Positions 36,489 to 44,539 of a DNA stretch of 64,000 bases are shown here, in pieces (the first letter of the stretch is position 1; each line of letters begins with the position of its first letter). Both the position numbers and the translations under genes were made by a program. The notes below the pieces were generated by a model. The model had not been told where the DNA came from, did no database searches, and saw nothing but the letters and a program-made list of their open reading frames with translations. Origin of the DNA: an uncultured Bacteroidales bacterium (GTDB lineage: Bacteria > Bacteroidota > Bacteroidia > Bacteroidales > Paludibacteraceae); the NCBI GenBank assembly GCA_902779705.1, contig CACZCR010000002.1, positions 107,228-171,227 on the forward strand, given 5' to 3'.

Positions 36489-37636
36489 CCGAATAGATTT
36501 TGGAAGAAACTTTTCTTTTGTCCGGCACCCGGAACGATGTTCGGGCTGTCCTTGAGTTTCTCTATCTGTTTGCGCTCTTCGCTGCTCAGATGTTCGGGGA
36601 CATATACACCTACGTTGATCAACAAGTCGCCCTGTCCATAGGTGCGTCCATACTGGTCTAGGTGCGGCAGTCCTTTACCTCGCATCCGGAGTACCTTGCC
36701 GGGCTGGGTGCCTTCGGCAATGGTGATCTTGGCTTCGCCGGTCAAGGTTGGTATCTTGACTTGACCGCCCAAGATAGCTGTCGGCATATCAAGCAGCAGG
36801 TTATAGATCAAGTCATCGCCTTGACGAATCAGGTCCTTGTGTTCCTCTTCTTCGATCAGTACCAGCAAGTCACCGGGTACTCCTCCATGCGGCGCGGCAT
36901 TGCCTTTGCCTTGCATGGTCAGGGTCATACCGTGGGCAACACCGGCAGGGATAGTGATCGATATGATCTCCTCTTCGCGTACCACACCTTCGCCATTACA
37001 TTTGGGGCATTTGTTACGTATGATCTTGCCTTCGCCGTGGCACTCAGGGCACTCGGTCTGAACCTGCATCATACCTAAGAATCCACGCTGTTGACGATAG
37101 ACCACGCCACGTCCTTTACACTGAGGACAGGTGTCGCCTTCGCGGCCATCAGCGCTACCGGTACCATGACAGTCCTTACAATCGACCAACTTGCGTACCT
37201 TGATCTTCTTCTCTACGCCGGTGGCTATCTCCTCTAGGGTTAGACGCACACGAACACGCAGGTCCGTTCCTCGACGCATTCTGCGTCCTCCGCCTCCATG
37301 ACCGCCTAAGAAATCGCTGATGTCGAATCCTGCGCCGGCGAAGACATCGCCAAAGTGTGCAAAGATATCCTCCATCGACATACCACCGCCTGAGAAGCCG
37401 CCCATTCCATTCATTCCGGCATGGCCAAACTGATCATAGCGCTGACGTTTCTGCGGATCAGACAGTACCTCATACGCCTCAGCAGCCTCCTTGAACTTTT
37501 CCTCAGCCACTTTGTCGCCGGGGTTCTTGTCAGGGTGGTACTGTATCGCTTTTTTGCGGTACGCCTTTTTTATCTCTTCGGGAGTGGCGTTCTTAGCCAC
37601 CTCGAGCACTTCATAATAGTCACGTTTTTCTGCCAT
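36485..37636 (-). CDS. dnaJ: Chaperone protein DnaJ
   Basis: A 383-residue type I Hsp40. The J-domain spans residues 1-70 with HPD at 34-36. It is followed by a G/F-rich linker ([12 protein letters not shown]), then four zinc-binding repeats ([32 protein letters not shown]) and the C-terminal substrate-binding domains. It stimulates DnaK ATPase and delivers unfolded proteins. It follows grpE across a 47-base gap with ACGATTT-type repeats and overlaps the next gene by ATGA. Confidence 0.96.
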   Translation of the reverse strand: MAEKRDYYEVLEVAKNATPEEIKKAYRKKAIQYHPDKNPGDKVAEEKFKEAAEAYEVLSDPQKRQRYDQFGHAGMNGMGGFSGGGMSMEDIFAHFGDVFAGAGFDISDFLGGHGGGGRRMRRGTDLRVRVRLTLEEIATGVEKKIKVRKLVDCKDCHGTGSADGREGDTCPQCKGRGVVYRQQRGFLGMMQVQTECPECHGEGKIIRNKCPKCNGEGVVREEEIISITIPAGVAHGMTLTMQGKGNAAPHGGVPGDLLVLIEEEEHKDLIRQGDDLIYNLLLDMPTAILGGQVKIPTLTGEAKITIAEGTQPGKVLRMRGKGLPHLDQYGRTYGQGDLLINVGVYVPEHLSSEERKQIEKLKDSPNIVPGAGQKKSFFQNLFG

Positions 37637-37642
37637 AAATCC

Positions 37643-37669
37643 ATTTACGATTTTTACGATTTACGATGA
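37643..37669. repeat. TTTACGATT-family repeat between grpE and dnaJ
   Basis: Three near-tandem copies (TTTACGATT, TTTACGATT, TACGATG) lie in the short gap upstream of dnaJ. Confidence 0.65.
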
Positions 37670-37683
37670 ACACTTTTCGGAAT

Positions 37684-38217
37684 TTATTCTCCGACAACGA
37701 CTTTGGCGAAGCGAATAACTTTGTCGCCAAGTTTATATCCTTTCTGGGTGCAATCGATCACCTTGCCTTTGTTCTCCTCGCCGGCCGCAAACAGCGTTAC
37801 CGCTTCATGCTCGTCGGTATTGAAATCTGCGCCCTTGGTGTCGATCGCATGGACGTCGTTCTTGTCCAGGAATGCCAGAAACTTCTGATAGATGAGTTTA
37901 ACTCCTTCGTCATCGATAACGGCCAGAGCACGCTCAAAGTCGTCTATCAATGGCAGCATATCACGGAAGATACGCTCTCCGGCAGTCTCAATCAGATCCA
38001 GTTTCTCTTTGTTGGTGCGACGACGGTAGTTCTCAAACTCCGCCATCATTCTGAGGTTCCTGTCCTCCAATTCAGCCACACGAGCCTTCAGTTCCTCTGT
38101 TTCGTCTACCGATTCCTCCTGTGATTCTTCCTGCTCAGCAGTTTCGGTCTCAGCCTCGTTGGTCAACTCGTTGACTACTTCGTTCTCCAGTTCTTCTATT
38201 TTGTCTTTTTTTTTCAT
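37684..38217 (-). CDS. grpE: Nucleotide exchange factor GrpE
   Basis: A 177-residue protein with an acidic coiled-coil N-terminus (EELENEVVNELTNEAETE), the long dimerisation helix (LKARVAELEDRNLRMMAEFENYRRRTNKE split over several turns) and the C-terminal beta domain (GDKVIRFAKVVVGE). It exchanges nucleotide on DnaK. It lies upstream of dnaJ, as is usual in this phylum. A 15-bp palindrome lies about 60 bp upstream and is a possible operator. Confidence 0.94.
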   Translation of the reverse strand: MKKKDKIEELENEVVNELTNEAETETAEQEESQEESVDETEELKARVAELEDRNLRMMAEFENYRRRTNKEKLDLIETAGERIFRDMLPLIDDFERALAVIDDEGVKLIYQKFLAFLDKNDVHAIDTKGADFNTDEHEAVTLFAAGEENKGKVIDCTQKGYKLGDKVIRFAKVVVGE

Positions 38218-38275
38218 AATTCAATCAAATACATTCGTTCTCTAACTTTCAACTATCATGCCACACGCGCGGATA

Positions 38276-38290
38276 CTGCCAATTTGGCAG
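38276..38290. promoter_or_regulatory. 15-bp palindrome upstream of grpE
   Basis: CTGCCAATTTGGCAG is a palindrome with seven-base arms around a single centre, 59 bases upstream of the grpE ATG and just past the rpsO terminator. It does not match the CIRCE element. It may be an operator for the heat-shock genes. Confidence 0.4.
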
Positions 38291-38294
38291 ACCT

Positions 38295-38328
38295 AAAAAA
38301 TGACACCCGCGGAGCGAATGTCATTTTT
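38295..38328 (-). terminator. Terminator after rpsO
   Basis: AAAATGACA pairs with TGTCATTTT around a GC-rich loop. On the minus strand it ends in six U. T residues on the other side would allow use in both directions. Confidence 0.8.
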
Positions 38329-38346
38329 GTCGAATAAGCGTGTTGC

Positions 38347-38616
38347 TTACTTACGGATACCGAGTTGCTTGATGATTGCGCGGTAACGCTCAATGTCTTT
38401 AGCCTTCAGGTAGTCCAACAGACGACGACGTTTACCTACCAGGTTGGTCAGTGCACGCTCAGTGTTGAAGTCCTTGCGGTTTTGTTTGAGGTGCTCTGTG
38501 AGGTGGTTGATACGGAAGGTGAACAAAGCGATTTGGCTCTCTGCTGCACCGGTGTTCTTGGCGTCGTTGCCATACTGAGCAAACAACTCAGCTTTTTTCT
38601 CAGATGTTAAATACAT
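38347..38616 (-). CDS. rpsO: 30S ribosomal protein S15
   Basis: The 89-residue length and sequence are those of S15. NDAKNTGAAESQIALFTFRINHLT is followed by LTNLVGKRRRLLDYLKAKD and the C-terminal YRAIIKQLGIRK. It binds 16S rRNA in the platform of the small subunit. It has its own promoter (38727-38758), a leader of about 100 nt in which autoregulation is common for this protein, and its own terminator. Confidence 0.97.
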   Translation of the reverse strand: MYLTSEKKAELFAQYGNDAKNTGAAESQIALFTFRINHLTEHLKQNRKDFNTERALTNLVGKRRRLLDYLKAKDIERYRAIIKQLGIRK

Positions 38617-38726
38617 AATTAATGTACGATTTGACGATTGCTCGTCGGGTTATACAATCACCACTAAAGCTGCATGTACTATGTCAACTTCGTGGCATTA
38701 ATCTGCTCTCTGGACGAAAGCGGGTG

Positions 38727-38758
38727 CAAAGGTACTGCTTTTTTATGATATACGCAAA
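38727..38758 (-). promoter_or_regulatory. -33/-7 promoter of rpsO
   Basis: On the minus strand TTTG (38758-38755) and TACCTTTG (38734-38727) are 20 nt apart. The bases after the -33 box read CGTATATC, as at the rplS promoter. Confidence 0.82.
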
Positions 38759-38888
38759 TTTTTCTGCACTTTTTATTGATTTTGTAGTTTTTTTCAACTC
38801 AACAATCAATATTTGCAGTAGCCAACGATGCAAATATAGCAAAAATTTTTGACTTACCCAAAATAATAAGCATATTTTGTCCGAAATA

Positions 38889-38920
38889 TTTGCATATTTG
38901 CCAAAAAAGCTGTACTTTTG
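38889..38920 (+). promoter_or_regulatory. -33/-7 promoter of the thioesterase-acyltransferase pair
   Basis: TTTG at 38889-38892 and TACTTTTG at 38913-38920 are 20 nt apart. Transcription should start near 38927, about 19 nt before the ATG. Confidence 0.82.
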
Positions 38921-38945
38921 CAGCCGTTTTTGATCTATAACACAC

Positions 38946-39452
38946 ATGAAACGAATCAACAACCCTTGGTTACAGACTGCCGGTTACAACTGTTTCGGCT
39001 GCTGTCCGACCAACCCGATAGGCACCCAAATGCGCTTCTTTGAAGACGGTGACGATATCGTCTCGATCTGGCGCCCGACACAGAACCACCAATCCTGGCT
39101 CAACACCCTTCACGGGGGTATACAAGCCGTGCTGCTGGATGAAGTATGCGGCTGGGTGGTATTTCATAAGTTGCAGACTGCCGGCGTCACAGCCAAGATG
39201 GAGATGCGTTATCGCAAACCCGTCTCTACGCTACAGGAATATATCAAACTGCGCGGCCGGCTGGTAGAGCTGCGTCGCAACGTGGCTACCGTGGAAGGTG
39301 AGTTGCTGAGCCAAGACGGCGAACTGCTCTGCTCGTGCGTGTGCACCTATTTCACTTTTCCGCAAGAGCAAGCACGCGCCCAGATGGGCTATATAGCCTC
39401 TACGACGGATGAACACGATTACACCTGGAATGAACTGATCAATAGCCTATGA
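38946..39452 (+). CDS. PaaI-family hotdog-fold thioesterase
   Basis: A 168-residue protein with the PaaI-type signature LHGGIQAVLLDEVCGW followed by the MEMRYRKPV strand of the hotdog fold. It probably hydrolyses acyl-CoA thioesters. It overlaps the next gene, a PlsC-type acyltransferase, by four bases (ATGA), which suggests a shared role in acyl-lipid metabolism. A Cys-rich N-terminal stretch (NCFGCCP) could bind metal. Confidence 0.82.
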   Translation: MKRINNPWLQTAGYNCFGCCPTNPIGTQMRFFEDGDDIVSIWRPTQNHQSWLNTLHGGIQAVLLDEVCGWVVFHKLQTAGVTAKMEMRYRKPVSTLQEYIKLRGRLVELRRNVATVEGELLSQDGELLCSCVCTYFTFPQEQARAQMGYIASTTDEHDYTWNELINSL

Positions 39453-40093
39453 ACCGCTACCAGATAGCACGAACCGTGCGTTTTTTCTTCCATTGGCACT
39501 ATGACATCCGCCTCGTCAACAAGGAGGTGCTGTATGCTCATCAGCCTATTCTGCTGATGCCTAACCATACCGCTTTTGTCGATCCGTTGGTGTTGTTCGC
39601 CGAGTTGCACGACCTACCTATCTGTCCTATGGTGGACGAGCGGTTTATGCGCCATCGTGTCTTTGGACGTATATTGCAGAAAGTGGAGGCTGTTGAGGTG
39701 CCTGATCTGCAGCAGAGTGCTATGAGTCGCCAAGAAGGGGCTGCCAAAGCAGAGCAGCTGAGCCGCATAGCTATCGAAGCATTGGCACAAGGCAAATCGA
39801 TGGTCGTATACCCATCAGGTCATATCAAGACCAGCGACCAAGAGATCATCGGCAACCGCCGTTTGGCATACGAAGTATGCCGTGAGTTGCCGGCCAACGC
39901 CGCTGTCATCTTATGCCGTATGCGCGGACTGGAACAGAGCCGATGGTCCAAGCTGCCCACCAAGCGTGTGTGGCGTAGGCATATAACGTTGCAGTTTGAG
40001 GACAAGACCGCCGAACTCCGTGAGTGGGCACAACAACTCAGTCGACGCGAGTTTAACCTTCGCCTCGAAGATTGGTACAACTCTCAGGACTAA
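39449..40093 (+). CDS. PlsC-family lysophospholipid acyltransferase
   Basis: A 214-residue acyltransferase with the NHTAFVDPL catalytic motif (HX4D) and the YPSGHIKTSDQE block of the PlsC family. Members transfer acyl groups to lysophosphatidic acid or related lipids at the inner membrane. It is translationally coupled to the upstream thioesterase. It converges on hflX, with two bases between the stop codons. Confidence 0.82.
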   Translation: MNRYQIARTVRFFFHWHYDIRLVNKEVLYAHQPILLMPNHTAFVDPLVLFAELHDLPICPMVDERFMRHRVFGRILQKVEAVEVPDLQQSAMSRQEGAAKAEQLSRIAIEALAQGKSMVVYPSGHIKTSDQEIIGNRRLAYEVCRELPANAAVILCRMRGLEQSRWSKLPTKRVWRRHITLQFEDKTAELREWAQQLSRREFNLRLEDWYNSQD

Positions 40094-40095
40094 GC

Positions 40096-41421
40096 CTACT
40101 CTTCCGTTTCGTAGTTCTGGAATAGGAAATCGTTATACGGATAGCGCTGAATATGTATCGTTTTGATACGTTCGTAGAGGAGTTCTTTGAGCGCCTCTAT
40201 GTTGATTTTCTGACCGGCTGAGATAAAGATACAGTCGTTGTTCAGCTTGGCCATCCAGGTGCGCTCCAGCTCTTCTAGCGAGATATTCTCCCGCGTCATC
40301 GGTGTGAGATCGTCCTCCTCTTTGGGGGTGTACGAGAACGCGTCTATCTTGTTGAAGATCACGATACGCGGTATATCGGCCACATAGGATGAGGTGCGCT
40401 GACGACGGTCGCCGCGGTGCTTGGAGTTGGTCCACGGCTGTGCCTCGGTCTCCTCACGGGTAGAGGTCAGCAGTTCGTTGATGGTCTGCTCTACTACTTC
40501 GTATTGCTCCTCAAAATTGGGATGGGATATATCCACCACATGCACCAACAGGTCGGCCTCGCGCACCTCGTCCAAGGTGGACTTGAACGACTCGACCAAG
40601 TTGTGTGGCAACTTGCGGATGAATCCTACCGTATCGGACAAGAGGAAGGGCAGGTTTTGGATAGTGACCTTACGTACGGTGGTATCTAAGGTAGCGAAGA
40701 GCTTGTTCTCGGCAAACACCTCCGATTTGCTAAGCAGGTTCATGAGCGTCGATTTGCCGACGTTGGTATAGCCCACCAGGGCCACACGAACCATCTTACC
40801 GCGGTTCTGACGCTGGGTAGCCATCTGTTTGTCGATGCGTTTGAGATCTTCACGTAGCAGCGCTATACGCTGACCTATCACACGTTTGTCGGCCTCGATC
40901 TGGGTCTCACCCATACCACGGTTGGTGCCTCCGCCGCCTCGTTGACGGTCCAAGTGAGACCACATACGCGTCAGACGGGGTAACATATACTGCAGATGCG
41001 CCATCTCGACTTGGGTCTTGGCATAGCTGGTCTGCGCGCGCTGGAGGAAGATCTCCAGGATCAGTATGGTGCGGTCCATCACACGTACGCCTAGGATCTT
41101 CTCTATGTTACGCAACTGGCGCGGCGAGAGCTCGTCGTCAAAGATCACCATGTCGATCTCCGGCTGTTCCTCGTCCTCTTTGTGCGCCTCGTGGCAACGC
41201 TCCACATACTCACGTATCTCCTGCAACTTGCCTTCGCCCAGATAGGTGGACGACATCGGCTGCTGGAGGCGCTGGGTGAAACGTTTGACCGGCACTATAT
41301 GGTTGGTGTCGGCCAGAAAAGCCAACTCGTCCAAATACTCGCGGGTGCGCTCTTCGGATTGCTGGGGAGTGATCAATCCCACCAATACCGCATGCTCTAT
41401 ATAGGTCTTAATCTCAATCAT
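40096..41421 (-). CDS. hflX: GTPase HflX
   Basis: A 441-residue ribosome-associated GTPase. The N-terminal HflX domain carries the FDDELSPRQLRN stretch, followed by a coiled linker with RGGGGTNRGMGETQIE. The G domain has G1 GYTNVGKST, G3 DTVGFIRKLP and G4 FNKID. It binds 50S or 70S ribosomes and can split stalled ribosomes. A short insert of charged residues (TREETEAQPWTNSKHRGDRRQ) lies between G3 and G4. Its promoter lies at 41445-41476, about 24 bases upstream. Confidence 0.94.
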   Translation of the reverse strand: MIEIKTYIEHAVLVGLITPQQSEERTREYLDELAFLADTNHIVPVKRFTQRLQQPMSSTYLGEGKLQEIREYVERCHEAHKEDEEQPEIDMVIFDDELSPRQLRNIEKILGVRVMDRTILILEIFLQRAQTSYAKTQVEMAHLQYMLPRLTRMWSHLDRQRGGGGTNRGMGETQIEADKRVIGQRIALLREDLKRIDKQMATQRQNRGKMVRVALVGYTNVGKSTLMNLLSKSEVFAENKLFATLDTTVRKVTIQNLPFLLSDTVGFIRKLPHNLVESFKSTLDEVREADLLVHVVDISHPNFEEQYEVVEQTINELLTSTREETEAQPWTNSKHRGDRRQRTSSYVADIPRIVIFNKIDAFSYTPKEEDDLTPMTRENISLEELERTWMAKLNNDCIFISAGQKINIEALKELLYERIKTIHIQRYPYNDFLFQNYETEE

Positions 41422-41444
41422 GCATCAAAATCAAAAATCGGGTG

Positions 41445-41476
41445 CAAAGGTACAAAAAAAATCCCACATACGCAAA
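41445..41476 (-). promoter_or_regulatory. -33/-7 promoter of hflX
   Basis: On the minus strand TTTG (41476-41473) and TACCTTTG (41452-41445) are 20 nt apart. The terminator of the upstream gene ends nine bases before the -33 box. Confidence 0.82.
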
Positions 41477-41484
41477 TAAAACAG

Positions 41485-41512
41485 AAAAATGCGCCCATGG
41501 GGACGCATTTTT
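41485..41512 (-). terminator. Bidirectional-type terminator after the 529-residue gene
   Basis: AAAAATGCG pairs with CGCATTTTT around CCCATGGGGA, which adds three more pairs. U-tracts occur on both sides. It separates the 529-residue gene from hflX. Confidence 0.85.
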
Positions 41513-41514
41513 CT

Positions 41515-41560
41515 ATTTACGATTTAACGATTTACGATGTACGATTTATGTACAATTTAG
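41515..41560. repeat. TTTACGATT-family repeat downstream of the 529-residue gene
   Basis: Four near-tandem copies (TTTACGATTT, AACGATTT, ACGATGT, ACGATTTATG) lie between the stop codon and the terminator. Confidence 0.7.
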
Positions 41561-41564
41561 TTAT

Positions 41565-43154
41565 TTATCTAACTTGAGTACCTTGGAGGTTGTACATCTT
41601 GTTGTCACGGATGATATACATCACGCCGTCAACCATCACTTTCTGAGCCTTCTCGGTCAACTCGATGTTCTCGATACCCTCAGCATAAACGTGGGTCAAG
41701 TCACCCTTAGAGATCTCATAGTTGTGATACTCGCCGCTAGCGCCCTCACCATAGTAGTGAGCGATCTTACCTACAACGACTACCAAGTCATTCTCTGCTA
41801 CTGTGTAGTCAACGTTTGCACACTGATAAGCTTGGAACTCACCGTAAGCACCTGCCTCGTCAGCCATATAATAGGTGTTGGTCTTCGTGCTCGAGATACC
41901 AACTACGAAACCCTTAACAGCATACTTCTTGTCGGTCTCAGCAGATTTGCCCTTCTCCGGGGTCAAAGCCTTTGCGATATCGATAGCCTCAGTTACAGTG
42001 ATTGTATCATACTCAACTACCGGTTTCTCATACTCACCGAAGTAGATCTTGATCGAGTTCATGCGAGCTTGAGAAGCCAAGCTTGCTACGTCGAACTCCA
42101 TGCCGTTAACAACGATCTCATCGTCCAAACCGCCATTGTAGTAGGTACCGCTAACGGTAGCAAACTCAAAGACGATCTTACCGATCTGCTGCTCTGCAGA
42201 AGCGATGTTCAGGTGCGAGTTCTTGTAGCAGCGAACACCGTATTGGTCACCAAAGGCCTTGTCGCAAGTGAAGGTCACACCGTCCTTGGTAGCCGTTACC
42301 TGACCACCTGAACCCGAAACACCTTGGCCGTTGAAGTCAGCACTGGTGAATACTACGTCAGCTTGCTCAACCGGAGGAACATCACCGCCCAAAATCGTAA
42401 CAGCCGCATTGGTCTCAGACTCTACCAAACCGGTAGCGCTGCCATCGTTATAACGCTTGATAGCGGTCTTAACCATGATCAGATCACCCACTTTAACAGC
42501 CTGAGGAGCTTTGCCGCGATATACCTCGAAAGCACCGTCTGCGTTAGAAGCAGCGCCGTTGTTAGCGTCAGCGATCCAGAAGGTCTGGTTGCCATATGTC
42601 TCGAAGTCAGTCTCTTTGCCCAGCATAACAGTTACATAGCCGGTGATCTCATAGGTCTCAGAGGTGGTAGAACCAATAGCTACGCCCTCAGCGATCTCCA
42701 ACGCCTTAGCTACTGTGATAGCAGTGGTCTGTTTGTTGATCGAGTGGTTACCCTCAGCTTTGCTTACAAAAGCGGCTGTACCGTTTTTTACCTCGATGAC
42801 ATACTTCGAAGCGCTCTTGTTCCAATACTTGAAGAGTTGGCCGGTCAGTTGTACCTTGTCACCATTGAGTACTTGCAGGGTGTCTGCGCCTTCGATAGCT
42901 ACACAACCATAAGCTTGGAACTCTTGGCTGTTTGCATTAGCAGCATCGTCTGCCATGTACCAAATCTGATTGTTGTAAGACAGGCTGAACGGCTGAGCGT
43001 TAACCACGTAGCCCTCGATAGTGTACGTAGCTTCCGAAGTAGCTGCAGAATCCAAAGCCATACCGGCTGTGATAGCATCTGCAACAGAGATTGCCTCAGC
43101 ACTCATTGTCAATGCTGTCATAGCAGCAATAACAAAAGAGAAAAATTTCTTCAT
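41565..43154 (-). CDS. Secreted protein with three repeated beta-barrel-like domains and sorting tail
   Basis: A 529-residue protein with signal peptide MKKFFSFVIAAMTALTMSA. Three related modules each begin with a helix (SVADAITAGMALDS, TVAKALEIAEGV, TVTEAIDIAKALTP) and then strands such as YTIEGYVV, YEITGYVT and YAVKGFVVG, each with YMADEA or WIADAN type turns. The pattern resembles OB-like domains of Bacteroidota surface proteins. A separate beta region lies at about 265-375. The tail KVMVDGVMYIIRDNKMYNLQG plus TQVR is the common sorting-type end. No catalytic residues were recognised. Confidence 0.85.
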   Translation of the reverse strand: MKKFFSFVIAAMTALTMSAEAISVADAITAGMALDSAATSEATYTIEGYVVNAQPFSLSYNNQIWYMADDAANANSQEFQAYGCVAIEGADTLQVLNGDKVQLTGQLFKYWNKSASKYVIEVKNGTAAFVSKAEGNHSINKQTTAITVAKALEIAEGVAIGSTTSETYEITGYVTVMLGKETDFETYGNQTFWIADANNGAASNADGAFEVYRGKAPQAVKVGDLIMVKTAIKRYNDGSATGLVESETNAAVTILGGDVPPVEQADVVFTSADFNGQGVSGSGGQVTATKDGVTFTCDKAFGDQYGVRCYKNSHLNIASAEQQIGKIVFEFATVSGTYYNGGLDDEIVVNGMEFDVASLASQARMNSIKIYFGEYEKPVVEYDTITVTEAIDIAKALTPEKGKSAETDKKYAVKGFVVGISSTKTNTYYMADEAGAYGEFQAYQCANVDYTVAENDLVVVVGKIAHYYGEGASGEYHNYEISKGDLTHVYAEGIENIELTEKAQKVMVDGVMYIIRDNKMYNLQGTQVR

Positions 43155-43240
43155 GTTTAAATAAATTTAAAAATTAAATAAAAAATTGGTTAAAAATATG
43201 TTTTATAACATAATATCTTGCTTCATCCACATTTATGCCG

Positions 43241-43272
43241 CAAAGGTACAACTAATTTTTGATATCCACAAA
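43241..43272 (-). promoter_or_regulatory. -33/-7 promoter of the 529-residue gene
   Basis: On the minus strand TTTG (43272-43269) and TACCTTTG (43248-43241) are 20 nt apart. It is divergent from the promoter at 43308-43339. Confidence 0.82.
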
Positions 43273-43307
43273 TAAATTTGTCTTTTTTTTGAAAAAAGTA
43301 AGTTGAT

Positions 43308-43339
43308 TTTGCATATATCGTTTTTTTTCACTATCTTTG
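43308..43339 (+). promoter_or_regulatory. -33/-7 promoter of the response regulator/recF operon
   Basis: TTTG at 43308-43311 and TATCTTTG at 43332-43339 are 20 nt apart. The start of transcription would be near 43346, about 33 nt before the ATG. Confidence 0.82.
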
Positions 43340-43378
43340 CACCCAAAATTGTGATAAAGGCATAATTAAGGTTTGAAA

Positions 43379-44539
43379 ATGGCTAAAATATTGGTAATTG
43401 ACGACGAACGCGCCATCCGGAATGCGATCAAAGAAATCCTTGAATTCGAGGGATACGAACTATCTCTCGCCGAGAACGGCGCCTTAGGACTCAAAGCTGC
43501 TCAATCAGGCGGGTTTGACCTCATCTATTCGGATATCAAAATGCCCGAGATGGACGGTCTGGAGTTACTCTCCGCGCTCAAGAACAGAGACGAGACTGCC
43601 GATATACCCGTGGTCATGATCTCCGGGCACGCCGACGTCAAAACTGCCGTCGAAGCCCTCAAATCGGGTGCCTATGACTTCATCGAGAAGCCGCTGGACC
43701 TTAACCGCCTGCTTGTGACGACCAAAAACGCACTTGAGTCCAAATCGCTACGCCAGGAGACCAAGCAGCTGCGCCGCAAAGTGACCTGCCGTACGGCCCA
43801 GATGATCGGCGAGTCACCTCTAGTGACGCGTGTACGCGAGATCATAGACAAGGTCGCGCCCACCGAAGCACGCGTGATGATCACCGGCTCTAACGGTACA
43901 GGCAAAGAGGTGGTGGCACGACTGCTGCACGCCGGTTCGTCACGTGCCGACAAACCGCTGGTGGAAGTCAACTGCGCCGCCATACCGTCCGAGCTGATCG
44001 AGTCCGAGCTGTTCGGACATATGAAGGGTTCGTTCACCGGAGCCGTCAAAGACCGTGCCGGTAAGTTTGAGCAAGCCGACGGAGGCACCCTGTTCTTGGA
44101 TGAGATAGGTGATATGTCGCTGGCTGCACAAACCAAGGTACTACGCGCGCTGCAAGAGAACGAAATCACCCGTGTAGGATCGGACAAGACGATCAAAGTC
44201 AACGTACGTGTGCTGGCTGCCACCAACAAGAACCTGGCCGAAGAGATCGCCGCAGGACGCTTCCGCGAAGACCTCTTCCACCGACTTAATGTCATCCCTA
44301 TCCACGTACCCGATCTGGATGAGCGCAAGGAGGATATACCGCTGTTGGTGAACTATTTTGCCGAGCAGATATGTGATGAACAACGCATCGCCGTCAAGAC
44401 TTTTGAGCCACAGGCCGTCAAAGCCCTGCAAGACAAACACTGGCCGGGCAACATACGCGAGCTGCGTAACGTAGTAGAACGACTCATTATCCTTGCCGGC
44501 CCACAGATCACCAAAGAGGACGTCGAACTATATGCATAA
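43379..44539 (+). CDS. Sigma-54-type response regulator lacking a DNA-binding domain
   Basis: A 386-residue NtrC-family protein. The receiver domain has the phosphorylation Asp52 in YSDIKMPEMDG and a conserved Lys in EKPLD. The AAA+ domain has Walker A GSNGTGKE, the sigma-54 contact loop GSFTGA (usually GAFTGA), Walker B GTLFLDEIGD and RFREDLFHRLN. The protein ends just after the AAA+ lid (NVVERLIILAGP...VELYA), so no Fis-type helix-turn-helix is present. It could activate sigma-54 promoters from solution or need a DNA-bound partner. The ATG at 43379 is preferred to a TTG two codons earlier. It shares one base with recF. Confidence 0.9.
   Translation: MAKILVIDDERAIRNAIKEILEFEGYELSLAENGALGLKAAQSGGFDLIYSDIKMPEMDGLELLSALKNRDETADIPVVMISGHADVKTAVEALKSGAYDFIEKPLDLNRLLVTTKNALESKSLRQETKQLRRKVTCRTAQMIGESPLVTRVREIIDKVAPTEARVMITGSNGTGKEVVARLLHAGSSRADKPLVEVNCAAIPSELIESELFGHMKGSFTGAVKDRAGKFEQADGGTLFLDEIGDMSLAAQTKVLRALQENEITRVGSDKTIKVNVRVLAATNKNLAEEIAAGRFREDLFHRLNVIPIHVPDLDERKEDIPLLVNYFAEQICDEQRIAVKTFEPQAVKALQDKHWPGNIRELRNVVERLIILAGPQITKEDVELYA

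Larger units (their letters stand above)
38617..38945. other. Divergent regulatory region between rpsO and the thioesterase gene
   Basis: These 329 bases hold no convincing gene. They contain the rpsO leader (about 38617-38720), its promoter (38727-38758), and an AT-rich stretch. The promoter for the thioesterase gene follows (38889-38920). Short open frames on both strands cross these promoters and look accidental. Confidence 0.7.

Noticed and set aside
38622..38962. Short open frames on both strands between rpsO and the thioesterase gene
   Set aside because: They cross the two promoters and the rpsO leader and show no coding features.
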